A DNA stretch of 64,000 bases from Actinoplanes italicus (lineage in GTDB: Bacteria > Actinomycetota > Actinomycetes > Mycobacteriales > Micromonosporaceae), in assembly GCF_003001815.1 (NCBI RefSeq), contig NZ_PVMZ01000002.1, forward strand, positions 248,001 through 312,000, in the 5' to 3' direction. This document shows, piece by piece, positions 10,141-18,402 of the stretch. Each line of letters starts with the position of its first letter. Within the stretch, counting starts at the first letter, position 1. Under the pieces are notes generated by a model. The model did not search any database. It was given only the letters and a program-made list of their open reading frames with translations, and was not told the DNA's origin. A program made the translations under genes and the position numbers.

Positions 10141-10179
10141 TCGCGCGCTTTCCGGCCGTTCGCCATCGTATATGAGTGA

Positions 10180-10884
10180 TCACCCGTTGTCATGGTTCGA
10201 TCCCAGCAGACGGATCAACCCGGCCAGGTCGTCGATGCGATGTTCCGGCAGGTACGAGTCCGGGTCGGTCCGCAGCGCGGCCACCGCCGGATGGGCCGCG
10301 TTCGTCACGAGCACCGGCCGCATGCCGGCCCGGCGGGCGCCGTCGTGCTCACGGCTGCCGCCGTCACCCACGAACCAGCACTCAGCGGCCGGCACACCCA
10401 GTCGGGCGGCGGCCGTGGCGTACAACCGGGGGTCGGGTTTGCGGTGGCCCTCTCGCCAGGAGAACACCGGTGCGTCGATGCGCGACGCGTAGACGGTCTG
10501 CGGCCACGCCTCGCAGAGCTCACTGGAACAATCGCTGAGGAGCCCCAGACGGTAGCCGTCCGCCCGGAGGTGGTCGAGTACCCCGATGGCCTCCGGACGC
10601 GGCGTGCGGACCCGCTCAGCGCCCGCATGATGGGTCGCCACCGCCCGGTCCAGGGTCTCGTCGTCCGGATCGACGCCACAGAGCCGGGCCATCGCGAGGA
10701 GCGTCGCCCGGGTCCCGCCGTAGGCGCCGATGATCCGCTCCGGGAAGCTGCCGCTCATGACGGCCCAGAAGTGTTCCGGCGGCACTCCGAGCGCCTGCGC
10801 GGTGGCCGTGAACGTCTCCCTCCGCAGGCTCTCGGCCGAGGGGTCGGTGAGCGTGCCGAAGAAGTCGAAGATGATCGCCCGCAT
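10180..10884 (-). CDS. HAD-superfamily hydrolase
   Basis: A 234-residue HAD phosphatase, subfamily IA type. Motif I is DFFGTLTD near the N-terminus, where the first Asp is the nucleophile. Motif II is LLSDCS, motif III the Lys in GHRKPDP, and motif IV GDGGSREHDGA. A helical cap lies between motifs I and II. The Phe in DFFGT is common in phosphoglycolate-phosphatase-like and haloacid-dehalogenase-like members. The substrate cannot be assigned. ATG 10884 puts motif I at the N-terminus as in relatives; an in-frame ATG at 10908 adds eight residues. It converges with the conservon and shares its terminator. Confidence 0.88.
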   Translation of the reverse strand: MRAIIFDFFGTLTDPSAESLRRETFTATAQALGVPPEHFWAVMSGSFPERIIGAYGGTRATLLAMARLCGVDPDDETLDRAVATHHAGAERVRTPRPEAIGVLDHLRADGYRLGLLSDCSSELCEAWPQTVYASRIDAPVFSWREGHRKPDPRLYATAAARLGVPAAECWFVGDGGSREHDGARRAGMRPVLVTNAAHPAVAALRTDPDSYLPEHRIDDLAGLIRLLGSNHDNG

Positions 10885-10969
10885 CCCGACATCATCAGCT
10901 GTACGCATACCACTTCAACGACCGACCGGCGCCGGGCCGCCTCACACGGTGTCCGTGCTCCGGAAATGG

Positions 10970-11003
10970 CGGAAGGCCGCGCCCGATGGGTCGCGGCCTT
11001 CCG
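10970..11003 (-). terminator. Terminator after the transposase-like gene
   Basis: A perfect 12-bp inverted repeat (CGGAAGGCCGCG at 10970-10981, complement at 10992-11003) with a 10-nt loop. It begins 21 bp downstream of the stop of the minus-strand gene ending at 11025. A TTTT run on the plus-strand side suggests it may work in both directions. Confidence 0.8.
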
Positions 11004-11024
11004 TTTTCCTGTCCGAGGGGGCGG

Positions 11025-13439
11025 TCAGCGTCCGCCGTACCCCGCGTTGTTGTTCCGGTATTCGTCGGCGGGCTGCCCGTCGCGGCTGAAGTCCCAGCCG
11101 CCGGCGGCCTCCCGGCCCGGCCGTCCACCCATCGCGAACCCGCCGATCTCCTGACCGCGCCGCCAGCCACGGAAGTAGCCGGTGGTGTGGGCGGCGATCG
11201 ACGCGGCGTCGCGGACGATCCGCAGCGGACGCTCCTCGCGCAGCGGCGAACCGGGCACCAGGTTGGCCTGGGGCACCCGCTTCGGCAGACCGGCCGAGGT
11301 CTCGGCGGCGACGGCCGGGGTGGCCGCCTTCTGCGCCGCGCGCCAGCCGCTGTCGTTCGGGTTGGACCAGTTGACGTCGCTCTCGCCGGAGTCGTCGTGA
11401 CCGGTGAACCAGGCCGAGCGGGCGGCCGCGAAGATCAGCAGGTCGCCGTCGCTGCTGTCGGCGGGAACCGGCGGCGCGCTGCTGCGGTCCAGGGCTGTGA
11501 TCCTGGGCGCCCGCTCACCGTCGGCGTTCCGCATCGGCGGGGTGCCGCCGATCTGGTCGAGTCCGGGGAGACGAGCCCGGCCGGTGCCGTTCCTCGCCTG
11601 GTCGACGAGGCGCAGCGCGGGCTCTTTCGGCATCTGGAGCGGGGCCGGCTCGTCCGGCATGTCCTGCCAGGGCGGACGGACCCGGCCACCGGACGGCGAG
11701 CTGACCGGCGCGGCCGACGGTGACGGGCGCGACGAGGTCGGCCGGGACGGCAGGTCTGACCGCGACGGCAGGTCCGAACGCGACGGCAGGTCTGACCGCG
11801 ACGGCAGGTCCGAACGCGACGACAGGTCCGAACGTGACGAGGCCGGACGCGACGAGGCGGGACGGGACGAGGTCGGCCGGGACGGCAGGTCCGAGCGGGA
11901 CGGCGGCGTCGCCCGCGACGGCAGATCCGGGCGGGTGGCTTCGTCCTTCTCCGTGTTCAAAAGAGGCCAGTTGGCCCGCGAACCGGGCTCGGCCGGCTCC
12001 GCGCCGGGCCGCTGCGACTGCATCGGCAGGCTGAAGTCGGTGGGGCCGGCGGACGAGCCGTTGGCGGCCGGCTGCCGGGTGGACGGGCGCGGCGGGATGA
12101 CCGTGCGCTGACGTTCGGCCCGGGCCCGGGTGAGCTCGGCGTTGCTCAGGGTCGCGCGGAACGGCTCGCCGGCGTCGGCCGGTGTGGATCCGCCGATCGG
12201 CGGCACCGACGACGGAGTTGCGGGGTTGCGCGCGCCCGGAACCGGCCGGGAACCCGGAGTGATCGGGGTCATGCCCGGCGGAGGCGGCGGAACCGACACG
12301 GGCCGGTTCATCGGGTTGCTGGAACGACCGGGCAGGCCGTTCGCCGCGGCCGGGGCGATCGGCGGCGGCGCGATCGGGTCGGGTGCGACCGGCGGAGGGG
12401 TCATCGGCTGCGGAAGCGCGGGGCCGGCGCCGGTGGAGGCGGGCTCGGGGCGGCCACGGCGGGCGAACCGGGAGCCGTTGTCGGCACTCGGCACGGGCTG
12501 CAGTGGCGCGGGCTCGGTGCCGCGGCGGGCACTGCGGCGGCCGACGCCGGGGTTGCCCACCGGCGGAGTGGCCCGGGCGGCGAGGGTGCCGACCAGGGCG
12601 GAGCAGGCGGCGTCACAGGAGCGGATCGCCGAGATCGACTGGCGGACCGCCTCGGCGGCGGCCGGGGCGAGGGACTTGTTGACGCCACCGCGGCGCGGCG
12701 ACTCGCTGATTGCCACGTGCAGGGCGGTGACGGCGGCGACCATCTCGTTCTCGCTGCCGACGCCGGCGCGGGCCAGCTCGGCCGCGATCTCGCGGATGTT
12801 GTGCGTCGGGTCACCGGCCCGGCCGGTCAGACGGCCGGGCTCGGGGACCGCGTCGAGGACGGCGAGAGCCACCGGGTGTGCCGGGTCCGGGTACGCCCGG
12901 AGGGCGGCCGGGTACAGCTCGCGCAGGACCTCGCGAAGTGCGACGGCGGAGGCGTTCCGCCCGTTCAGCATGGCCACGTGCGCCGCCAGGACGGGCTTGT
13001 AACTGACCAGCTCGCGCGGTGCCGGAAGGGTCACCGCGGCGATGGCGCCGGCCTGCAGGGCCCGGGCCAGGCCGACCGCCCGGCGGGCGGCCAGCGGCGC
13101 GGAGATCTCCTCGGGGGAGTCGTCGTCGGAGAAACGCTCGGCGAAGTCGTCGGCGTCGTCGTCGTCGACCACCACCAGTGGTCGGCCGGCCGCGGTGAGC
13201 AGCGAGGTGACGACGTGGTCGTCGCTGTCGGCGGCGACCGCCGCGTCGCTGAAGCCCGTCGTCCGTTCCACGAGCAGCGTCCCCAGGTGGGCATAGCCCG
13301 TCGGGTCGTCGCTGATCTCGTGGACGCCGAGCAGCCGGCCTGCGTCGTCCACCACGGCGATGGTCAGCGGCGCGGCCGAAGCCGAACGCACCGAATCATC
13401 AGCCGACGCCAGACCGCAGTACACGCGCACGAGCGCCAC
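11025..13439 (-). CDS. Degenerate IS110-transposase-like core fused to a Pro/Ser-rich tail
   Basis: A protein of about 804 residues. The first ~200 align by eye with the IS110 (RuvC-like) transposase layout: VYCGLAS at the GIDVGK position, then AVVDDAGRLLGV, a GYAHL helix, LLTAAGRPLVVV, a basic helical block (ALREVLRELYPAAL) and a VALAVLDAVPEPG segment like the Transposase_20 core. The first catalytic Asp and the Glu are not visible where expected, so it is probably inactive. Residues ~300-660 are Pro/Ser/Arg-rich with repeated SRSDLP hexapeptides. The end carries SAWFTGHDD, DSGWRAAQKAA and SAGLPKRVPQANLVPG, as in the nearby CvnA tail. GTG 13439 has GGAGGAGG 8 nt upstream; GTG 13511 would overlap the upstream gene. 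There are no terminal repeats or target duplication. I infer a domesticated actinobacterial protein, often annotated simply as transposase. Confidence 0.7.
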   Translation of the reverse strand: MALVRVYCGLASADDSVRSASAAPLTIAVVDDAGRLLGVHEISDDPTGYAHLGTLLVERTTGFSDAAVAADSDDHVVTSLLTAAGRPLVVVDDDDADDFAERFSDDDSPEEISAPLAARRAVGLARALQAGAIAAVTLPAPRELVSYKPVLAAHVAMLNGRNASAVALREVLRELYPAALRAYPDPAHPVALAVLDAVPEPGRLTGRAGDPTHNIREIAAELARAGVGSENEMVAAVTALHVAISESPRRGGVNKSLAPAAAEAVRQSISAIRSCDAACSALVGTLAARATPPVGNPGVGRRSARRGTEPAPLQPVPSADNGSRFARRGRPEPASTGAGPALPQPMTPPPVAPDPIAPPPIAPAAANGLPGRSSNPMNRPVSVPPPPPGMTPITPGSRPVPGARNPATPSSVPPIGGSTPADAGEPFRATLSNAELTRARAERQRTVIPPRPSTRQPAANGSSAGPTDFSLPMQSQRPGAEPAEPGSRANWPLLNTEKDEATRPDLPSRATPPSRSDLPSRPTSSRPASSRPASSRSDLSSRSDLPSRSDLPSRSDLPSRSDLPSRPTSSRPSPSAAPVSSPSGGRVRPPWQDMPDEPAPLQMPKEPALRLVDQARNGTGRARLPGLDQIGGTPPMRNADGERAPRITALDRSSAPPVPADSSDGDLLIFAAARSAWFTGHDDSGESDVNWSNPNDSGWRAAQKAATPAVAAETSAGLPKRVPQANLVPGSPLREERPLRIVRDAASIAAHTTGYFRGWRRGQEIGGFAMGGRPGREAAGGWDFSRDGQPADEYRNNNAGYGGR
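11746..11835 (+). repeat. 18-bp in-frame tandem repeats encoding SRSDLP
   Basis: GACGGCAGGTC recurs at 11746, 11764, 11782 and 11800, with a variant at 11818, an exact 18-bp period. Copies alternate two variants, giving a 36-bp higher-order unit. Degenerate copies extend to about 11940. The period is a multiple of three, so length changes keep the minus-strand frame and vary the number of SRSDLP hexapeptides. Confidence 0.88.
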
Positions 13440-13503
13440 GGCGTCGTCCTCCTCCCCGGGGGTGCTTCTCTGTGGCCAAGAATTGATGTTCCCTGGTAAT
13501 CGG

Positions 13504-14367
13504 TCAGTCACGCCAGTCCACAGCGGCAGAGATCTTGCCGATCACCGAACGCCAACCGAGACTCGCCTGCTGCGCACCGATCTTCTTCAACCGGCGGCGC
13601 CCGAAGAATCCACCCATACCGCCCTTCTCCGCGGTCCGGAGGGATTCGTCCAGGTCGTCCAGCGGCGAACCGGGCGCCAATGCCAGGATCACCGGTTTGA
13701 TGCGGAGTGCGTAACCCAGGTCGCGGGCCACTTCGCCGGCGTTGATGAGCAGCGGCAGATCCCACGTGTCGTGACCGCCGCGCAGGTTCTCCACGACGAG
13801 GTCGAGCTCGTAGCGGTTCTCCGGCAGCGGGTCGATGTCGCTCGACTGTACCCGGTCGGCCAGGTCACCCCAGGTGTCCAATTGTGCGAGATCGTGGGGA
13901 GCACCCGAACGAAGGAAGGAGACGAGCGATTCGGTGCTCTTGAAAGCGAGCAGTCGGCCCTTGTGGCTGAGGAACATGGGTACTTCCTCGTCAGCCTCCT
14001 GGGCCGGGGCCTCGTCCTCGAAGTCGGCCGGGTCCGGCTCCTCGGCGGACTCGGACTTCTTGTCGTCGTCCTCGGCGAGGAGTGCCTGGTACTCCTCGTC
14101 GACGATGAGCTCCTCCTCTTCCGCCTCCGCCTCGGCACGCCGCTTGCGGGCCTCGAAAGGATCATCCTCGTCGACCACGACCTCGGTGGGCTCGAGCTCG
14201 GACGCCTTCCGGTACGCGCGGAGGGTCAGACCGACCCCGCCCGGCAGGGCGATCTCCACCGGCTCGACGCGGACTTGTTCCCAAAGCTCCCGCCCGGAGG
14301 TCCCCTCGGACGAGGGCTTCTCGGCCACCGGCGCGGACGCCTCGGGCTCGTCGGACTGGCTGGTCAC
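13504..14367 (-). CDS. Conserved acidic actinobacterial protein of unknown function
   Basis: A 287-residue soluble protein. It opens with LWEQVRVEPVEIALPGGVG and LTLRAYR, then a long Glu/Asp-rich, coiled-coil-like segment (about 75-135). A conserved C-terminal half includes PMFLSHKGRLLAFKS, PHDLAQLDTW, YELDLVVENLRGGHDTWD, LGYALRI, APGSPLDDLDE and a basic GFFGRRRLKKIGAQQASLGW end. I recognise this as a family conserved in Micromonosporaceae and other actinobacteria, sometimes mis-annotated as a primosomal protein; no function is known to me. GTG 14367 is chosen for GGAGGT 4-5 nt upstream. Its stop lies 64 bp before the transposase-like gene, so the two may be co-transcribed. Confidence 0.8.
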   Translation of the reverse strand: MTSQSDEPEASAPVAEKPSSEGTSGRELWEQVRVEPVEIALPGGVGLTLRAYRKASELEPTEVVVDEDDPFEARKRRAEAEAEEEELIVDEEYQALLAEDDDKKSESAEEPDPADFEDEAPAQEADEEVPMFLSHKGRLLAFKSTESLVSFLRSGAPHDLAQLDTWGDLADRVQSSDIDPLPENRYELDLVVENLRGGHDTWDLPLLINAGEVARDLGYALRIKPVILALAPGSPLDDLDESLRTAEKGGMGGFFGRRRLKKIGAQQASLGWRSVIGKISAAVDWRD

Positions 14368-14460
14368 GGTGACCTCCGGGTGATCTGGGGGTGGTACGGA
14401 CGGGTGACTCTGGGCACACACCCTAGTCGGCAACGCTGTGTGACAACCGCCCCGGTGGGC

Positions 14461-15300
14461 TCAGTAGCCCTTCGGATGCCACACGGTCTTCGTCTCCAGT
14501 AGCGCCGTCATCGGCCGCAGGCCCGGATCGGCGGTGAAGTCGATCGCTGCCTGTGGCCGGATCACCCTCTTCAGACTGCCTGCGGCGGCCCGTTCGAGTT
14601 CGGCGGCCAGCTCCTCGTGCTCCACCCCGGTGAGATCGAGGGCGTTCACGTCGTCGTGCGCGGCGAGCCACGGCGCGGTCTCGGCATACCGCCCGGTGAG
14701 CAGGTTCACCACGCCGCCGGGCACGTCGGAGGTGGCCAGCACCTCGGCCAGGGAGATGGCGATCTGCGGGCCGGCGGCCAGAACGACCACGGTGTTCCCG
14801 GTCACGATCGCCGGGGCGATCACACTCACCAGCCCGAGCAGGGAGCCCGGCGCGACCACGGCGACGACGCCGGTCGGCTCCGGCGCGGAGATGTTGAAGA
14901 ACGGCCCGGCCACCGGATTCGCTCCACCGGCCACCTGGGCGATCTTGTCGGACCATCCCGCGTACCACACCCAGCGGTCGACGGCCGCGCTCAGCTCGCT
15001 GTCGGAGACGCCCAGCGCGGTGAACTCGGCACGGCGCGCCTCCAGCATCTCGGCGATGCGATAAAGGACCTGACCTCGGTTGTACGCCGTGGCGGCGGCC
15101 CATTTCGGCTGTGCGGCGCGGGCCGCGAGCACCGCGTCACGGGCGTCCTTGCGCGAGGCGAGGGACACGTTGTCGCCGTCCACCACGAAGGTCCGTCCTG
15201 ACTCGCTGCGCGGGAACTTGCCGCCGATGTAGAGCTTGTACGTCTTGCGCACCGTGAGCCGGCCGGGCTCGGGAGCGGGAGACTTGACTGACTTAGGCAA
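14461..15300 (-). CDS. Short aldehyde dehydrogenase-family protein lacking the catalytic Cys
   Basis: A 279-residue ALDH-fold protein. After KTYKLYIGGKFPRSESGR it follows the normal N-terminal NAD-binding half (LASRKDARDAVLAARAAQPKW, PEPTGVVAVVAPGSLLGLVSV, ATSDVPGGVVNLLTG, DDVNALDLTG). It then ends with an unrelated tail finishing WHPKGY. The catalytic domain with the GQxC cysteine is absent, against about 480 residues for active enzymes. The TTG at 15300 overlaps the upstream dehydrogenase stop by 8 bp and has GGAGG 6 nt upstream inside that gene; GTG 15252 is the alternative. Similar pairs next to deoC occur in other actinobacteria by my recollection, so this looks like a conserved companion rather than decay. 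A subunit or scaffolding role is inference. Confidence 0.85.
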   Translation of the reverse strand: MPKSVKSPAPEPGRLTVRKTYKLYIGGKFPRSESGRTFVVDGDNVSLASRKDARDAVLAARAAQPKWAAATAYNRGQVLYRIAEMLEARRAEFTALGVSDSELSAAVDRWVWYAGWSDKIAQVAGGANPVAGPFFNISAPEPTGVVAVVAPGSLLGLVSVIAPAIVTGNTVVVLAAGPQIAISLAEVLATSDVPGGVVNLLTGRYAETAPWLAAHDDVNALDLTGVEHEELAAELERAAAGSLKRVIRPQAAIDFTADPGLRPMTALLETKTVWHPKGY

Positions 15301-16717
15301 GGTACGCCTCCAGGCCGTGCCGGCCACCCTCGCGGCCGTAGCCGGACTCCTTGTAGCCGCCGAACGGCGACGCCGGGTCGAACTTGTTGAACGTGTTGGC
15401 CCAGACCACCCCGGCCCGGAGTTTGTCGGCGACGGCGAGGATCCGCGAGCCCTTCTCGGTCCAGATGCCGGCGGACAGGCCGTACGGCGTGTTGTTGGCC
15501 TTGGCGACAGCCTCGTCGGGAGTCCGGAAGGTGAGCACCGACAGCACCGGCCCGAAGATCTCCTCGCGCGCGATCCGATGCGCCTGCGTGACACCCGTGA
15601 AGATCGTCGGCGCGAACCAGAACCCCCGGTCCGGCAGCGGACACTCCGGCGACCAGCGCTCAGCGCCTTCCGCCGCCCCGATGTCCGACAACTCCTTGAT
15701 GCGGGCGAGCTGCGCCGCCGAGTTGATCGCGCCGATGTCGGTGTTCTTGTCGAGCGGGTCACCGACGCGCAGCGTGGCCATGCGCCGTTTCAGGGACGTG
15801 AGCAATTCCTCGGCGATGGACTCCTGCACCAGCAGCCGCGAGCCTGCGCAGCAGACGTGCCCCTGGTTGAAGAAGATGCCGTTCACGATGCCCTCGACGG
15901 CCTGATCGATCGGGGCGTCGTCGAACACGATGTTCGCCGCCTTGCCGCCGAGTTCCAGGGTGAGGCGCTTGCCGGTGCCCGCCACCGAGCGGGCGATCTC
16001 CCGGCCCACCTCGGTCGAGCCGGTGAAGGCGACCTTGCTCACATCGGGGTGCTCGACGAGGTAGGCACCCGTGTCGCCGGCCCCGGTGACGATGTTGACC
16101 ACGCCCGGCGGCAGCTCGGCCTGACGGCAGACGTCGGCGAAGAACAGCGCCGACAGCGGGGTGGTCTCGGCCGGCTTGAGCACCACGGTGTTGCCGGTGG
16201 CGAGCGCGGGCGCGATCTTCCAGGCCAGCATGAGCAGCGGGAAGTTCCACGGGATGACCTGCCCGGCCACACCCAGCGGCTTCGGGTCGGGGCCGAAACC
16301 CGCGTACGCCAGCTTGTCGGCCCAGCCCGCGTAGTAGAAGAAGTGCGCCGCCACGAGCGGCAGGTCGACGTCGCGGGACTCCCGGATCGGCTTGCCGTTG
16401 TCCAGCGACTCCAGGACGGCCAGCTCGCGGGACCGCTCCTGGATGATCCGGGCGATCCGGAAGAGATACTTGGCGCGTTCCGCCCCGGGCAGCGCCGACC
16501 AGGTGCCGAAGGCGCGGCGGGCGGCCGCGACGGCCCGGTCGATGTCCTCGGGCCCGGCGACGGAGATCTCGGCCAGCACCTCCTCGGTGGCCGGGTTGAC
16601 CGTCTTGAGGACGTTGCCGTCCTTGCCGCCGTCGAACTCACCGTCGATGAACAGACCGTAGGACCCGGCGATGTCGACTACGGAACGGGATTCCGGTGCG
16701 GGCGCGTATTCGAACAT
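15293..16717 (-). CDS. NAD(P)-dependent aldehyde dehydrogenase
   Basis: A full-length ALDH of 474 residues. Visible motifs are VIPWNFPLLMLAWKIAPAL, the Rossmann-type FTGSTEVGREIA, the general-base Glu in LTLELGGKAANIVFDD, the catalytic cysteine segment FFNQGHVCCAGSRLLV, EEIFGPVLSVL and NTFNKFDPASPFGGYKESGYGRE split across the C-terminal region. It lies directly downstream of deoC and upstream of the short ALDH in one minus-strand unit. DeoC releases acetaldehyde, so oxidation to acetate is the most likely job; this is inferred from context. GGGAAGG precedes the ATG at 16717. Confidence 0.92.
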   Translation of the reverse strand: MFEYAPAPESRSVVDIAGSYGLFIDGEFDGGKDGNVLKTVNPATEEVLAEISVAGPEDIDRAVAAARRAFGTWSALPGAERAKYLFRIARIIQERSRELAVLESLDNGKPIRESRDVDLPLVAAHFFYYAGWADKLAYAGFGPDPKPLGVAGQVIPWNFPLLMLAWKIAPALATGNTVVLKPAETTPLSALFFADVCRQAELPPGVVNIVTGAGDTGAYLVEHPDVSKVAFTGSTEVGREIARSVAGTGKRLTLELGGKAANIVFDDAPIDQAVEGIVNGIFFNQGHVCCAGSRLLVQESIAEELLTSLKRRMATLRVGDPLDKNTDIGAINSAAQLARIKELSDIGAAEGAERWSPECPLPDRGFWFAPTIFTGVTQAHRIAREEIFGPVLSVLTFRTPDEAVAKANNTPYGLSAGIWTEKGSRILAVADKLRAGVVWANTFNKFDPASPFGGYKESGYGREGGRHGLEAYLA

Positions 16718-16769
16718 GGGGCCTTCCCAATGCGGTTCGGGTGTTGCTGCGGAGCCACCTGACGGCAGC

Positions 16770-17699
16770 TCAGTCCAGGGTGAAGTAGTCCGGGCCGGCG
16801 TAGTGGCCGGTCGTCAGCTTGGTGCGCTGCATGAGCAGGTCGTTGAGCAGCGAGGAGGCGCCGAACCGGAACCGGTCGGGGTCGAGCCACTCGTCGCCGA
16901 CGGTCTCGTTGATCAGCACGAGGTACTTGATGGCGTCCTTGGTGGTCTTGATGCCTCCGGCCGGTTTGACGCCGATGATCCGGCCGTGCCGCTCCCGGAA
17001 GTCGCGGACCGCCTCGAGCATCACCAGCGTGATCGGCAGGGTGGCGTTGACCGCCACCTTGCCGGTCGAGGTCTTGATGAAGTCGGCACCGGCCAGCATG
17101 GCGAGCCAGGAAGCACGACGGATGTTGTCGTACGTCCCCAGCTCGCCGGTCTCCAGGATGACCTTGAGGTGGGCCCCGCCGCACGCCTCCTTGACCGCCA
17201 CGATCTCGTCGAAGACGTGCCGGTAGTCGCCGGCCAGGAACGCCCCCCGGCTGATCACCATGTCGATCTCGTCGGCGCCCGCGGCCACCGCGTCACGGGT
17301 GTCGGCCAGCTTGACCTCGAGCGGCGCCTGCCCGGACGGGAAGGCGGTCGCCACGCTGGCCAGATGCACGCCCGAACCGGCCAGCGCCTCGGCCGCGACC
17401 TTGACCATCGCCGGGTAGACGCAGATCGCCGCGACCGGCGGGCAGGAGGCGTCGGCCGGGTCGGGCCGTCTCGCCTTGGCGCACAGCGCACGCACCTTGC
17501 CGGGCGTGTCGGCGCCCTCGAGCGTGGTCAGGTCGACCATGCGGATCGCCAGGTCGATGGCCTTCGCCTTGGAGCTCGTCTTGATCGACCGGGTGGCGAG
17601 CGCCGCCGCCCGCGCCTCGACGCCCACCTTGTCGACCCCCGGGAGGCCGTGCAGGAATGAGCGGAGATCGGACAGTCCGGCGGACGCTGTCACAGTCAT
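16770..17699 (-). CDS. deoC: Deoxyribose-phosphate aldolase
   Basis: Class I aldolase cleaving 2-deoxyribose-5-phosphate to glyceraldehyde-3-phosphate and acetaldehyde, the last step of deoxynucleoside catabolism. The 309-residue protein carries both lysine motifs: ADFIKTSTGK with the Schiff-base Lys and IGVKPAGGIKTTKDA with the second Lys. It also has AICVYPAMV, VATAFPSGQ and DEIDMVI. It is longer than the E. coli enzyme (259) because of an N-terminal extension of about 50 residues, as in many actinobacteria. ATG 17699 is chosen over an in-frame start at 17717; neither has a strong ribosome site. It is divergent from upp with 60 bp between starts and heads the deoC-ALDH-ALDH unit. Confidence 0.95.
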   Translation of the reverse strand: MTVTASAGLSDLRSFLHGLPGVDKVGVEARAAALATRSIKTSSKAKAIDLAIRMVDLTTLEGADTPGKVRALCAKARRPDPADASCPPVAAICVYPAMVKVAAEALAGSGVHLASVATAFPSGQAPLEVKLADTRDAVAAGADEIDMVISRGAFLAGDYRHVFDEIVAVKEACGGAHLKVILETGELGTYDNIRRASWLAMLAGADFIKTSTGKVAVNATLPITLVMLEAVRDFRERHGRIIGVKPAGGIKTTKDAIKYLVLINETVGDEWLDPDRFRFGASSLLNDLLMQRTKLTTGHYAGPDYFTLD

Positions 17700-17759
17700 G
17701 AAAGCGATTCTACGCAACCCTGTGACAGTTGATCTTGGTTGAGCGATAGGTTGTCAGCC

Positions 17760-18392
17760 GTGGACGTCCTTGTCGTAGATCATCCCCTGGCCCAGACCCG
17801 GCTCACCGCGATGCGCCGCACCGAGACCGAATCCGGTGTCTTCCGCGCGTCCCTGCACGAGCTCACCACCATGGTGGTCTACGAGGCGGCCCGTCTCTTC
17901 GCCGTCGAGAAGTACCCCATCGAGACGCCGGTCGCGCCCACCGAGGGCACCCGCCTGGCCAACCCGCCGCTGATCGTCCCGGTCCTCCGCGCCGGTCTCG
18001 GCATGGCCGACGCCGCGCTGGCGCTGCTCCCCGAGTCGTCGATGGGCTTCGTCGGCCTGGCCCGCGACGAGGAGACCCACGAGCCGCGCGCCTACATGGA
18101 GTCGCTGCCCACCGACCTGACCGGCCAGCCGGTGCTCGTCCTCGACCCGATGCTGGCCACCGGCGGCTCCCTGCTGCACTGCTGCCGCCTGCTCGCCGAA
18201 CGCGGCTGCACCGACATCATCATCTGCTGCGTCCTGGCCGCCCCCGAGGGCGTCAAGCGCCTGGCCGACTCCGGTCTCCCACTGCGCCTGATCACCGCGT
18301 CGATCGACCAGGGTCTCAACGAGAAGGCCTACATCGTGCCCGGCCTCGGCGACGCCGGCGACCGTCAGTTCGGCGGCATGCGCCGCTTCTGA
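17760..18392 (+). CDS. upp: Uracil phosphoribosyltransferase
   Basis: Converts uracil and PRPP to UMP in pyrimidine salvage. The 210-residue protein matches the usual length (208 in E. coli). It has [12 protein letters not shown], the PRPP-binding loop [13 protein letters not shown] and the C-terminal uracil-binding [15 protein letters not shown] 17760 gives the typical opening [15 protein letters not shown] 17739 would add seven residues. It converges on the Nudix gene, with repeat array A filling the gap. Confidence 0.95.
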   Translation: MDVLVVDHPLAQTRLTAMRRTETESGVFRASLHELTTMVVYEAARLFAVEKYPIETPVAPTEGTRLANPPLIVPVLRAGLGMADAALALLPESSMGFVGLARDEETHEPRAYMESLPTDLTGQPVLVLDPMLATGGSLLHCCRLLAERGCTDIIICCVLAAPEGVKRLADSGLPLRLITASIDQGLNEKAYIVPGLGDAGDRQFGGMRRF

Positions 18393-18402
18393 CCAACCCA
18401 TC

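Noticed and set aside
11025..13439. Active insertion sequence
   Set aside because: Catalytic Asp and Glu are not visible, a large tail is added, and there are no flanking ends. It is treated as domesticated.
15301..15762. Upstream extension of the short ALDH gene to 15762
   Set aside because: That part is an Arg/Ser-rich shadow of the full-length ALDH in another frame; conserved sequence starts only after the TTG at 15300.
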